64,000 bases of DNA from NCBI RefSeq assembly GCF_002797445.1, contig NZ_PGEP01000001.1:1239001-1303000 (forward strand), in the 5' to 3' direction. Within the stretch, counting starts at the first letter, position 1; each line of letters starts with the position of its first letter. The translations under genes were made by a program, and so were the position numbers. Shown here piece by piece: positions 1 to 8,344 of the stretch. The notes under the pieces were generated by a model. That model did no database searches, was not told the origin of the DNA, and saw only the letters and a program-made list of their open reading frames with translations. This DNA is from Acidovorax sp. 69. Lineage in GTDB: Bacteria > Pseudomonadota > Gammaproteobacteria > Burkholderiales > Burkholderiaceae_C.

Positions 1-1
1 A

Positions 2-424
2 CTGGGCACCATCGAGGTCAACAAAGACCGCTGCACCCTGTGCCTGAGCTGCGTGAGCGCCTGCCCGGCCAGTGCGCTGCAGGACAACCCGCAGCTGCCG
101 CAACTGCGCTTCATAGAGAAGAATTGTGTCCAGTGTGGCCTGTGTGCCACCACCTGCCCCGAAGACGCCATCACGCTGCAGCCCCGCCTGCTGCTGACGC
201 CAGAGCGAGCGCAGTTGCGCGTGCTCAATGAGGCCAAGCCTTGGGCCTGTGTGCGTTGCAGCAAACCTTTTGGCACGGTCAAAGCCATTGAGGCCATGCT
301 GGGCAAGCTGTCGGGCCATCCCATGTTTCAGGGTGAGGCGCTGGAGCGCCTGAAGATGTGCAGCGACTGCCGCGTGATTGACCTGTATTCCTCCCAAAGC
401 GAAACGAAAGTGACCGACCTGTGA
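2..424 (+). CDS. 4Fe-4S ferredoxin-type protein, C-terminal part (5' end outside window)
   Basis: The reading frame is open from the first bases of the window, so the start lies upstream. Two ferredoxin clusters are visible, CTLCLSCVSACP and CVQCGLCATTCP, which bind two [4Fe-4S] centres; a further CVRC and a late CSDC pair follow. This is the layout of a polyferredoxin-type electron carrier. Its stop codon overlaps the start of the TorD-like chaperone by 4 bp, so the two are probably translationally coupled. Together with the downstream fdh genes this suggests an electron-transfer role in formate oxidation, but the partner is inferred from context only. Confidence 0.8.
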   Translation: MGTIEVNKDRCTLCLSCVSACPASALQDNPQLPQLRFIEKNCVQCGLCATTCPEDAITLQPRLLLTPERAQLRVLNEAKPWACVRCSKPFGTVKAIEAMLGKLSGHPMFQGEALERLKMCSDCRVIDLYSSQSETKVTDL

Positions 425-1056
425 GCGCCCAACCTGCTTCTTTGACATCTCCCGGTGGCAGCTCGGCGCTGGACGAGGAAACCGCACGTGCCGAACTCTA
501 TGGCCTGCTCTCGCAGCTGTATTACGCCGCACCGGGTGCTGAGCTGCTGTCCGCGTTGCGCGTGGCGGTGACCGAGGCGCCCGCCGACGGTGGCTTTCTG
601 CAAGAGCCCTGGCAACAGTTGGTGGGCGCCGCCCGTGAACTGAGCGACGGCGCGATTGCGCAAGAGTTCGACCGCCTCTTTGGTGGTGTGGGCAAACCCG
701 AGGTTTTTTTGTACGGTTCGCACTACCTGAGCGGGTTTCTCAACGAGAAGCCGCTGGCCCGCCTGCGCACCGATCTGGACCGGCTGGGACTGGCACGCGA
801 CGAGTCCATGTCAGAAACCGAGGACCACATCGCCTACTTGTGCGAAGTGATGCGCTACCTGATCGCTGGGGACGATGTGGCTGTCTGCAACCTGACGGCG
901 CAGCGCGATTTTTTTGCAACACATCTGCAGCCCTGGGTGCTGTTGCTATGTGATGCCCTGGCGGCCCAACCGCAGGCACGTTTTTATGCTGCTGTGGCCC
1001 TGTTCACGCGGGCTTTTGTGTCAGTAGAAACCCAGGGCTTCGACATGATGGAGTAG
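421..1056 (+). CDS. TorD/DmsD-family molybdoenzyme chaperone
   Basis: A 211-aa, mostly helical acidic protein with a GTG start that overlaps the preceding stop codon (gtga). Composition and motifs (FDRLFGGVG, then LYGSHYLSGFLNEKPLARLR) fit the TorD/DmsD family. These chaperones bind the twin-arginine signal of molybdoenzymes and hold export until the cofactor is inserted. A Tat-signal formate dehydrogenase subunit lies just downstream, so this is most likely its dedicated chaperone. Family assignment is from motif and context; substrate is inferred. Confidence 0.8.
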   Translation: MSAQPASLTSPGGSSALDEETARAELYGLLSQLYYAAPGAELLSALRVAVTEAPADGGFLQEPWQQLVGAARELSDGAIAQEFDRLFGGVGKPEVFLYGSHYLSGFLNEKPLARLRTDLDRLGLARDESMSETEDHIAYLCEVMRYLIAGDDVAVCNLTAQRDFFATHLQPWVLLLCDALAAQPQARFYAAVALFTRAFVSVETQGFDMME

Positions 1057-1130
1057 TCCTTGGAGTCCGCAGAAACCCTGATGCGGGCGCTATAAAAGAT
1101 GAGTGCATTAGTGGGAGGTGTAAAGCTCGA

Positions 1131-1159
1131 TTGCAGGGTTTTACACACTGACATAGACT
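1131..1159 (+). promoter_or_regulatory. candidate sigma70-type promoter for the fdh cluster
   Basis: TTGCAG at 1131-1136 and TAGACT at 1154-1159 are separated by 17 bp. They lie in the 148-bp gap between the chaperone gene and the Tat-signal peptide gene. Both boxes are imperfect, so the call is weak. Confidence 0.3.
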
Positions 1160-1204
1160 CGTATGAATTCCGTTTCATAGCTGCCAGCCATTCTGGAGAC
1201 AAGC

Positions 1205-1414
1205 ATGCAGAACCGCCAGCCCAATTCCTCACGCCGGAGCTTCTTCTCCGGCGCTGCCACTGTAGGGGCTGCAGCCGCAGCCGTTGTGGCACTCCCCCAG
1301 GTTGTTCCCTCCGATGCCACGGTGTCCGAGCCTGCTCGCGTGGTGCCTGAAAAGGGTGGTGGTTACCACCTGTCTGCCCACGTCAAGCAGTACTACAAAA
1401 CCACCCAACTCTGA
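1205..1414 (+). CDS. small Tat-signal protein of formate dehydrogenase loci
   Basis: A 69-aa protein that begins with a twin-arginine signal (SRRSFFSGAATVG followed by an Ala-rich hydrophobic stretch) and ends in a short soluble tail (GGGYHLSAHVKQYYKTTQL). Very short Tat-targeted proteins of this kind are typical immediately upstream of the formate dehydrogenase catalytic subunit in betaproteobacteria; their function is not established. A GGAGA ribosome binding site precedes the ATG. It probably rides the Tat pathway with, or helps export of, the catalytic subunit. Confidence 0.8.
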   Translation: MQNRQPNSSRRSFFSGAATVGAAAAAVVALPQVVPSDATVSEPARVVPEKGGGYHLSAHVKQYYKTTQL

Positions 1415-1428
1415 CAGCGGGGCGCACC

Positions 1429-4395
1429 ATGTTGCTTACCAAGAAGTCTTCCCAGGCTGTGCAGGCGTCGTCGTCTGCCTCGCCTTTTGTTCATAGCCTG
1501 CGCCGTGGCCTGTCACAAGCCCTGCCCACGATGGACCGGCGCTCCTTTCTGCGCCGCTCCGGCCTGGGTGTGGGAGTGGGCATTGCTGCGTCGCAGCTCG
1601 CGCTGGTCAAAAAATCCAACGCTGCCGAAGGTGCCAAGGTCGGCCTCGGCGACAGCAAGATCGAAGTGCGCCGCACCGTGTGCACCCACTGCTCGGTGGG
1701 CTGTGCAGTGGATGCTGTGGTTGAGAACGGTGTGTGGGTGCGCCAGGAGGCGGTGTTTGACTCGCCCATCAACCTGGGCGCCCACTGCGCCAAGGGTGCG
1801 GCTCTGCGCGAGCACGGCCATGGCGAGTACCGACTGCGCTACCCCATGAAGCTCGTCAACGGCAAGTACGAGCGCATCAGCTGGGACACGGCCCTGAACG
1901 AGATCACGGCCAAGATGCAGGAGCTGCGCAAGGCCAGCGGCCCTGACAGCGTGTATTTTGTGGGCTCGTCCAAACACAACAACGAGCAGGCTTACCTGCT
2001 GCGCAAGTTCGTGAGCTTCTGGGGTACCAACAACTGTGACCACCAGGCACGCATCTGCCACTCGACCACTGTGGCGGGCGTGGCCAACACATGGGGCTAC
2101 GGCGCCATGACCAATTCGTACAACGACATGCAAAACAGCAAGGTCGCTTTGTACATCGGCTCCAACGCGGCAGAGGCCCACCCGGTGAGCATGCTGCACA
2201 TGCTGCACGCCAAGGAAACCGGCTGCAAGATGATTGTGGTGGACCCGCGCTTCACCCGCACGGCCGCCAAGGCCGATGAATATGTGCGCATTCGTTCGGG
2301 CACGGACATCCCCTTCCTGTTTGGCCTGCTGTACCACATCTTCAAGAACGGCTGGGAGGACAAGAAGTACATCAACGACCGTGTCTATGGCATGGACAAG
2401 GTCCGCGATGACGTGCTGGCCAAGTGGTCGCCCGACAAGGTGGAAGAGGCCTGCGGCGTCAAGGAAGACCAGATGTACAAGGTCGCCAAGATGCTGCACG
2501 ACAACAACCCCGGCACCATCGTGTGGTGCATGGGGCAGACGCAACACACCATTGGCAACGCCATGGTGCGCGCCTCGTGCATCTTGCAGCTCGCGCTGGG
2601 CAATGTGGGCAAGAGTGGTGGTGGCACCAACATCTTCCGCGGCCACGACAACGTGCAGGGTGCGACCGACGTGGGGCCAAATCCTGACTCGCTGCCTGGC
2701 TACTATGGACTGGCCGAAGGCTCGTGGAAGCACTTCGCGGCGGTGTGGGGTGTGGACTTCGAGTGGATCAAAAAGCAGTACGCCACCCCCGCGATGATGT
2801 CCAAGAACGGCATCACCGTGTCGCGCTGGATCGACGGCGTGCTGGAGAACAATGAACTCATCGACCAGGACTCCAACCTGCGCGGCGTGTTCTTCTGGGG
2901 CCATGCACCCAACTCGCAGACGCGCGGCCTCGAAATGAAGCGGGCCATGGACAAGCTCGATCTGCTGGTGGTGGTGGATCCATACCCATCGGCCACCGCC
3001 GCCATGGCCGCCATGCCTGGCAAGGCCGAAGACCTGAACCCCAACCGCGCGGTGTATCTGCTGCCAGCGGCTACGCAGTTTGAGACCAGTGGTTCGTGCA
3101 CGGCCTCGAACCGTTCACTGCAGTGGCGCGAGAAAGTGATCGAGCCGCTGTGGGAGAGCCGCTCCGATCACATGATCATGCACCAGTTCGCCGAGAAGCT
3201 AGGCTTTGCTGCTGAGCTGTCCAAGAACTACAAGATGCAGAAGGTCAAGGGCATGGACGAGCCCATGGTCGAGGACATCTTGCGTGAAATCAACAAGTCG
3301 GTCTGGACCATTGGCTACACCGGCCAGAGCCCTGAGCGCCTGAAGGCCCACATGAAGAACATGCACCTGTTCGATGTGAAGACCCTCAAGGCCAAGGGCG
3401 GCAAGGACAAGGACACCGGCTACGATTTCACCGGTGACTACTTTGGTCTGCCCTGGCCCTGTTTCGGCACACCAGAACTCAAGCACCCCGGTTCACCCAA
3501 CTTGTACGACACCTCCAAGCATGTGATGGAGGGTGGCGGCAACTTCCGGGCCAACTTTGGGGTGGAGAAGGACGGCGTTAATTTGCTGGCCGAGGATGGA
3601 TCGCACTCAGTGGGCAGCGAGATCACGACGGGCTACCCCGAGTTCGACCATGTGCTGCTCAAGAAGCTGGGCTGGTGGGACGATCTCAGCGATGCCGAGA
3701 AGGCCAAGGCCGAAGGCAAGAACTGGAAAACCGACCCCACGGGCGCGATCATCCGCGTGGCCATGAAACATGGCTGCCACCCGTTTGGCAACGCCAAGGC
3801 ACGCGCCGTGGTCTGGAACTTCCCCGATGCCATTCCGCAGCACCGCGAACCGATCTACGGCACCAGGCCAGAGTTGGTGGCCAAGTACCCCACCCACGAT
3901 GACAAGAAGGCTTTCTGGCGCTTGCCCACGCTCTACAAGAGCATTCAAGACAAGAACGTGGCCGACAAGGTGGCCGAGAAGTTTCCGCTCATCCTCAGCT
4001 CGGGTCGCCTGGTCGAGTACGAGGGGGGTGGTGAGGAGACCCGTTCCAACCCCTGGCTGGCCGAATTGCAGCAGGAGTCGTTCGTCGAGATCAACCCCAA
4101 GACGGCGGCCGATCGCGGCATCCGCAATGGTGAACGCGTGTGGCTGAGTTCGCCCACAGGCGCGCGCCTGAATGTGCAGGCACTCGTCACAGAGCGCGTG
4201 GCGCCCGACACAGTGTGGATGCCCTTCCACTTCTCGGGCCGCTGGCAGGGCGCGGACATGCTGGCGTATTACCCCAAGGGTGCGGCGCCCGTGGTGCGCG
4301 GTGAGGCCGTGAACACGGCCACCACCTATGGCTACGACAGCGTGACCATGATGCAAGAAACCAAGACCACGATCTGCAACGTGGAACGTGCGTGA
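1429..4395 (+). CDS. fdhA: formate dehydrogenase catalytic (alpha) subunit, Cys-dependent, Tat-exported
   Basis: A 988-aa molybdopterin oxidoreductase that oxidises formate to CO2. After the Tat signal (MDRRSFLRRSGLG, with an alternative ATG at 1531) comes the [4Fe-4S] motif C85-x2-C88-x3-C92-x27-C120. The metal ligand lies in ARICHSTTVAG, where Cys210 takes the place of selenocysteine; there is no in-frame TGA. The C-terminal half carries the molybdopterin-dinucleotide binding region (SSGRLVEYEGGGEETRSNPW). The length fits FdnG/FdoG/FDH3-type subunits. The FeS and cytochrome b subunits follow, which indicates a periplasmic, membrane-anchored quinone-reducing enzyme. The 34-residue extension before the twin-arginine motif may be untranslated if the internal ATG is used. 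Confidence 0.95.
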   Translation: MLLTKKSSQAVQASSSASPFVHSLRRGLSQALPTMDRRSFLRRSGLGVGVGIAASQLALVKKSNAAEGAKVGLGDSKIEVRRTVCTHCSVGCAVDAVVENGVWVRQEAVFDSPINLGAHCAKGAALREHGHGEYRLRYPMKLVNGKYERISWDTALNEITAKMQELRKASGPDSVYFVGSSKHNNEQAYLLRKFVSFWGTNNCDHQARICHSTTVAGVANTWGYGAMTNSYNDMQNSKVALYIGSNAAEAHPVSMLHMLHAKETGCKMIVVDPRFTRTAAKADEYVRIRSGTDIPFLFGLLYHIFKNGWEDKKYINDRVYGMDKVRDDVLAKWSPDKVEEACGVKEDQMYKVAKMLHDNNPGTIVWCMGQTQHTIGNAMVRASCILQLALGNVGKSGGGTNIFRGHDNVQGATDVGPNPDSLPGYYGLAEGSWKHFAAVWGVDFEWIKKQYATPAMMSKNGITVSRWIDGVLENNELIDQDSNLRGVFFWGHAPNSQTRGLEMKRAMDKLDLLVVVDPYPSATAAMAAMPGKAEDLNPNRAVYLLPAATQFETSGSCTASNRSLQWREKVIEPLWESRSDHMIMHQFAEKLGFAAELSKNYKMQKVKGMDEPMVEDILREINKSVWTIGYTGQSPERLKAHMKNMHLFDVKTLKAKGGKDKDTGYDFTGDYFGLPWPCFGTPELKHPGSPNLYDTSKHVMEGGGNFRANFGVEKDGVNLLAEDGSHSVGSEITTGYPEFDHVLLKKLGWWDDLSDAEKAKAEGKNWKTDPTGAIIRVAMKHGCHPFGNAKARAVVWNFPDAIPQHREPIYGTRPELVAKYPTHDDKKAFWRLPTLYKSIQDKNVADKVAEKFPLILSSGRLVEYEGGGEETRSNPWLAELQQESFVEINPKTAADRGIRNGERVWLSSPTGARLNVQALVTERVAPDTVWMPFHFSGRWQGADMLAYYPKGAAPVVRGEAVNTATTYGYDSVTMMQETKTTICNVERA

Positions 4396-4424
4396 GCGCG
4401 CGGCACTGACCAGGAGACAGAACA

Positions 4425-5042
4425 ATGGCACGAATGAAATTCATCTGCGATGCAGAGCGCTGTATCGAATGCAACGGCTGCGTCACCGCCTGCAAGAACG
4501 AGCATGAGGTGCCGTGGGGCGTGAACCGCCGCCGCGTGGTCACCCTCAACGACGGTGTTCCTGGCGAAAAGTCCATCTCGGTGGCGTGCATGCATTGCAG
4601 CGATGCGCCCTGTATGGCCGTCTGCCCCGTCAACTGCTTTTATCGCACCGAAGAGGGTGTGGTACTGCATGACAAGGATGTGTGCATTGGTTGTGGCTAC
4701 TGCAGCTATGCCTGCCCCTTTGGCGCACCGCAATTCCCATCGTCGGGCACCTTTGGCGTGCGCGGCAAGATGGACAAATGCACGTTCTGCGCCGGTGGTC
4801 CTGAGGCCCACGGCAGCCAGGCCGAGTTTGACAAATACGGCCGCAACCGCCTGGCTGAGGGCAAGTTGCCCGCCTGTGCCGAAATGTGCTCCACCAAGGC
4901 CCTGCTGGCTGGCGATGGCGATGTGGTGGCGGATATCTTCCGCAACCGCGTAGTGCAGCGTGGCAAGGGTGCCGAAGTGTGGGGTTGGGGCACGGCCTAT
5001 GGTTCGCAACAGGCAGGCCAGCCTGCAGGAGGCAAGTCATGA
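4425..5042 (+). CDS. fdhB: formate dehydrogenase iron-sulfur (beta) subunit
   Basis: A 205-aa protein with four cysteine clusters typical of the DMSO-reductase-family FeS subunit: CIECNGCVTACK, CMHCSDAPCMAVCP, CIGCGYCSYACP and a final CTFC...CAEMC set. These should carry four [4Fe-4S] centres that pass electrons from the catalytic subunit to cytochrome b. It is shorter than FdnH and lacks a C-terminal membrane anchor, as in the FDH3 type. It starts 29 bp after fdhA and its stop overlaps the following lipoprotein gene (atga). Confidence 0.93.
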   Translation: MARMKFICDAERCIECNGCVTACKNEHEVPWGVNRRRVVTLNDGVPGEKSISVACMHCSDAPCMAVCPVNCFYRTEEGVVLHDKDVCIGCGYCSYACPFGAPQFPSSGTFGVRGKMDKCTFCAGGPEAHGSQAEFDKYGRNRLAEGKLPACAEMCSTKALLAGDGDVVADIFRNRVVQRGKGAEVWGWGTAYGSQQAGQPAGGKS

Positions 5043-5281
5043 TGCAGCGCCTTGTTCCCGCAACCCTTGTCGCCGCTGCGGCCCTGATGGTTTTGACCGC
5101 CTGTGGCGAAAAGCCCCAGACCGGTACCGGCATTCGCAGCGATGCCCCTGCCTATGCCGGCACGGGCAGCAACTTCATGCAGCCCGGCTGGAAGGCCGGA
5201 GACAAAGCCGCTTGGGATGCCCAGTTGAAGGCGCGCCAGCAGTACGGCCAGAACGAATACACCCGCACACCGGCGAAGTGA
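5039..5281 (+). CDS. small lipoprotein of the formate dehydrogenase operon
   Basis: An 80-aa product with a type II signal peptide: a hydrophobic stretch, then the lipobox LTAC followed by GEKPQTG. The mature part is about 60 hydrophilic residues (WKAGDKAAWDAQLKARQQYGQNEY). The ATG at 5039 overlaps the fdhB stop, which decides this start over longer upstream frames. No enzymatic motif is visible. Its place between fdhB and fdhC suggests an assembly or membrane-attachment role for the complex, which is inference. Confidence 0.75.
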   Translation: MMQRLVPATLVAAAALMVLTACGEKPQTGTGIRSDAPAYAGTGSNFMQPGWKAGDKAAWDAQLKARQQYGQNEYTRTPAK

Positions 5282-5289
5282 GGTCCACC

Positions 5290-6501
5290 ATGAAACACAT
5301 CATGTGGTCCCTGGCGTTTGTGGCTGGCTTGGCCTGGGGGCCTGCGGGTGCCCAGGCCCCTGCAGCGCCCGACGCCGCAGCGCCTGCGGCAACCGCCGCC
5401 ACTGTTACCACTGGCGGTATCCAGAGCCAGAACATCTTTCAGGTCAAGCCCGATGCAAGCTCTGACCCGAAGTATGCCGAGCAGACCAACGGCGAGCGCA
5501 TGAAGGTGCAGCCCGGCAACAACGCGCCCATGTGGCGCCAGGTGGGGCAGGGCGTGACAGGCTACAGCAGCCTGCCCACAACCCAGGCTCCCGAAGCAGG
5601 CAACCTGATCCAGCCGTTTGTGACGTACCCCGGCTCGCGTTTCACCAACGCGGGCGAGGCCTGGCGCCAGGTGCGCAACCAGTGGATCATTCCCTACGGC
5701 GCGGCGCTGTTTGCTATCGTGCTGTTGGCGTTGGGCATCTTCTATTTCGTCAAGGGCCCCCTGGGGCACGAACACGCTGAAGGTGCGAACGCCCGCCGCA
5801 TCGAACGCTTTACGCCGTTCGAGCGTGCAGCGCACTGGGCCAACGCCTTTGCGTTCATCGCGCTGGCTCTTTCGGGCATCGTCATGGCGTTCGGCAAGTT
5901 CTTTCTCTTGCCTGTGCTCGGCAGCACCTTGTTTGGCTGGCTGACCTACGCGCTCAAGAACGTGCACAACTTCATGGGACCGCTGTTTGCCGTGTCGCTG
6001 CTGGTGATCGTCCTCACCTTCATCAAGGACAACATCGCCAACCGTGCCGACTTCGTGTGGCTTTCCAAGGGCGGTGGCATGTTGGGCGGCGACCATCAAG
6101 TGCCGTCGCACCGCTTCAATGCGGGCGAGAAGGGCTTGTTCTGGTGGGGCATCACCATCCCTGGCATTTTTGTGGTGGCCACGGGCCTGGTGCTCGACAA
6201 GCTCATTCCTGGCTTTGGCGATGTGCGTGGCGACATGCAGATCGCCCACATGATCCATGCCACCCTGGCCATCTGGATGATGGCGCTGATCTGCGGCCAT
6301 ATCTACATGGGCACCGTGGGCATGCGCGGCGCCTACAAGGCCATGCGCACGGGCTATGTGAGCGAGGCATGGGCCAAGGAGCACCACGAACTCTGGCACG
6401 ACGATGTGCAGGCCGGCAAGATCCCCCGACAGCGCAGCGCCAGCCCAACGGCGGTCGATGCTGCTGCTACACCATCAGCGGGCCAGCCCGCGCAGGTATG
6501 A
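5290..6501 (+). CDS. fdhC: formate dehydrogenase cytochrome b (gamma) subunit
   Basis: A 403-aa protein with a signal peptide, a periplasmic N-terminal domain of about 130 residues and then four to five transmembrane helices. His residues in the helices (ERAAHWANAFAF, NVHNFMGPLFAV, HMIHATLAIWMMALICGHIY) are the expected haem b ligands. It anchors the complex and passes electrons to the quinone pool. The start at 5290 follows the lipoprotein stop by 8 bp and begins a proper signal peptide; an upstream in-frame extension has no such property. The stop overlaps the next ATG (atga). Confidence 0.9.
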   Translation: MKHIMWSLAFVAGLAWGPAGAQAPAAPDAAAPAATAATVTTGGIQSQNIFQVKPDASSDPKYAEQTNGERMKVQPGNNAPMWRQVGQGVTGYSSLPTTQAPEAGNLIQPFVTYPGSRFTNAGEAWRQVRNQWIIPYGAALFAIVLLALGIFYFVKGPLGHEHAEGANARRIERFTPFERAAHWANAFAFIALALSGIVMAFGKFFLLPVLGSTLFGWLTYALKNVHNFMGPLFAVSLLVIVLTFIKDNIANRADFVWLSKGGGMLGGDHQVPSHRFNAGEKGLFWWGITIPGIFVVATGLVLDKLIPGFGDVRGDMQIAHMIHATLAIWMMALICGHIYMGTVGMRGAYKAMRTGYVSEAWAKEHHELWHDDVQAGKIPRQRSASPTAVDAAATPSAGQPAQV

Positions 6502-6902
6502 GGTTTCGCACCATGACGCAAATTTTCCGTTCTTCTTTGTTGGCGCTGTGCGCTGTCAGTGTGTGTACGTTGGCCTCGGCCAAACTGCCAGCCCCCTCGC
6601 CCGAGGCGGCCGCCAAGGCTGCGGAAGCCGGTGCCAAGACCGCTTGGGCGGGCAAGGTGGACAACTACAAGCTCTGCCTGTCGCAAGACAAGGTGGCGGC
6701 GCATTACCGCAAGACCACTCCATCGGCGAAACCTGCCACAGCAGGGGGGGCCGCTTGTGCAGACCCCGGTCCCTTCGCCTACACGCCACCCGCAGCCAAA
6801 CCTGCTGAGGCCGCAGGCGCCCATTCGCCACCGGGCACGGCCAGCAGCCCACCCAGCACCCAGGTACCCGCAGCAGTGGCCATCCCCGCGTCCAAGTCCT
6901 GA
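6498..6902 (+). CDS. small exported protein of the fdh operon
   Basis: A 134-aa protein with a signal peptide (FRSSLLALCAVSVCTLASA), a central segment with three cysteines' worth of spacing (NYKLCLSQDKVAAHYRK ... AACADPGPF) and a Pro/Ala-rich tail. The ATG at 6498 overlaps the fdhC stop; an internal ATG at 6513 is also possible. It is the last gene before a terminator. I do not recognise a defined family. Position suggests a periplasmic accessory of formate dehydrogenase. Confidence 0.65.
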   Translation: MRFRTMTQIFRSSLLALCAVSVCTLASAKLPAPSPEAAAKAAEAGAKTAWAGKVDNYKLCLSQDKVAAHYRKTTPSAKPATAGGAACADPGPFAYTPPAAKPAEAAGAHSPPGTASSPPSTQVPAAVAIPASKS

Positions 6903-6936
6903 CCGGCGGCGGTACGGTCTGCGCGCCGGGCTGCAA

Positions 6937-6975
6937 GCCGCGTCCACCTCGGGGTGGCGCGGCTTTTGTTTTTTG
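6937..6975 (+). terminator. rho-independent terminator at the end of the fdh operon
   Basis: GCCGCG-TCCACC and GGTGG-CGCGGC pair around a TCG loop with one unpaired base, and the stem is followed by TTTTGTTTTTT. It lies 34 bp after the last gene of the operon. Confidence 0.75.
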
Positions 6976-7115
6976 GGTGGCTTGCTGCGCCTGCTGGCCT
7001 GTGCATGATGCCCTCCGCAGCGCCTCTTGCGTTTCGCGTCCATCCGTACCTTGGTAGCCATTGCCACCCCCACCGCTGCCCCCTTCACAGCGCGGTAGTG
7101 CGTATATTCACCCCC

Positions 7116-8066
7116 ATGACCAGCCCCCTGCCGTCTTCAAGTTCAACCGCTGCGCCCGCTGTACCCGCGCTGCCGCGCCTCACGCAGGCCCATGCACCCC
7201 TCACCCACCATGTGGAGGTGGTGAACGAACTGGGTGAAAGCGAGCAGGTACAGATCCCTGCCGAGCGCCCCCTCACCATCTATGTGGACAACCGCGAGTT
7301 GGTCACCCTCATGACGCTGGGCGCGCAGCCCGAGTTGCTGGTGCTGGGCTACCTGCGCAACCAGCGCTTGGTCGAATCGGTGTTCGACATCGAATCCATC
7401 ACTGTGGACTGGGAGGTCCACGCCGCCGCCGTGCGCACGCGCCACGGGATTGCACGCATCGAAGAGCGCACCGCCAGCAAGGTGGTCACTACGGGCTGCG
7501 GCCAGGGCAGCGTGTTCGGGGGCCTCATGGACGAGGTGGACCGCATTGCGCTGCCTGAAGCGCAGCTCACGCAGGGCCAGCTTTACGGCATCGTCAACGC
7601 CATTCGCCTCAAGGAGAGCACCTACAAATCTGCCGGCTCGGTACACGGCTGCGCGTTGTTCCAGGGCGAGGAGTTGCTGACTTTTGTGGAGGACGTGGGC
7701 CGCCACAACGCCATCGACACCATCGCAGGGTGGATGTGGATGAACCCCGAAGCCACAGCATCCGACGGCAGTGCCGCCAACGCCCAGGTCGCGATGTCAG
7801 GCGCTGACAAAGTGTTCTACACCACGGGCCGCCTGACCAGCGAGATGGTCATCAAGTCCGCCCAGATGGGCGTGCCCATCGTGGTCTCGCGCAGCGGCAT
7901 GACACAGATGGGGCACGCCGTGGCGCAGCAACTGGGCCTGTGCGCCATAGGGCGGGCGACCAATCGCAGGTTTGTCTGCTACAGCGGCACGCACCGGTTG
8001 GTGCTTCAGCCGGAGTTGGCGCAGCCGGTGGTGGTGGCTGGGGCGAGGGGTGGTGTCGGGGTTTGA
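7116..8066 (+). CDS. fdhD: formate dehydrogenase accessory sulfurtransferase FdhD
   Basis: A 316-aa FdhD-family protein. FdhD delivers sulfur to the Mo-bis-MGD cofactor of formate dehydrogenase, which is needed for activity. The family signatures are VTTGCGQGS (Cys128), GSVHGCALF, EDVGRHNAIDTIAGW, TTGRLTSEMVIKSAQMG and SRSGMT. E. coli FdhD has a CxxC in the active loop; here the first Cys is kept and the second position is Gly. The start at 7116 is the first ATG that gives a sensible N-terminus. It follows the fdh operon after a terminator and so is probably transcribed separately. Confidence 0.93.
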   Translation: MTSPLPSSSSTAAPAVPALPRLTQAHAPLTHHVEVVNELGESEQVQIPAERPLTIYVDNRELVTLMTLGAQPELLVLGYLRNQRLVESVFDIESITVDWEVHAAAVRTRHGIARIEERTASKVVTTGCGQGSVFGGLMDEVDRIALPEAQLTQGQLYGIVNAIRLKESTYKSAGSVHGCALFQGEELLTFVEDVGRHNAIDTIAGWMWMNPEATASDGSAANAQVAMSGADKVFYTTGRLTSEMVIKSAQMGVPIVVSRSGMTQMGHAVAQQLGLCAIGRATNRRFVCYSGTHRLVLQPELAQPVVVAGARGGVGV

Positions 8067-8344
8067 GACGCTGGAGGGCGGGTGACTGTGCCTGACCCGT
8101 TGCTGTGCTTCGGCGCGCCAAGGTGGGCGCTGACTCTGTAGCGTTTATCGGCCTTGGCGATTGAGCCATCAACACACGACCTCGACCACATCGCCGTCAT
8201 ACGCGCCCTAAAACTCCCGAGCCTGGCGCCATGCGTCATGCAGTGCATCTGCAGCAGGCTGAGCAATATTCCCGTCCGTTGATTTTGAAGCAAACCAGAC
8301 CATCAAGGGTTGGTGGGGTGCGTCAGACCTGTTTCAGCGGTGCC

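Noticed and set aside
2056..2058. selenocysteine in the formate dehydrogenase catalytic subunit
   Set aside because: The metal-ligand codon is TGC (Cys210), not TGA, and no SECIS-type element is needed.
1513..2904. 463-aa frame opposite fdhA
   Set aside because: Antisense shadow of a strongly supported molybdoenzyme gene; His/Val-rich composition typical of such shadows in GC-rich DNA.
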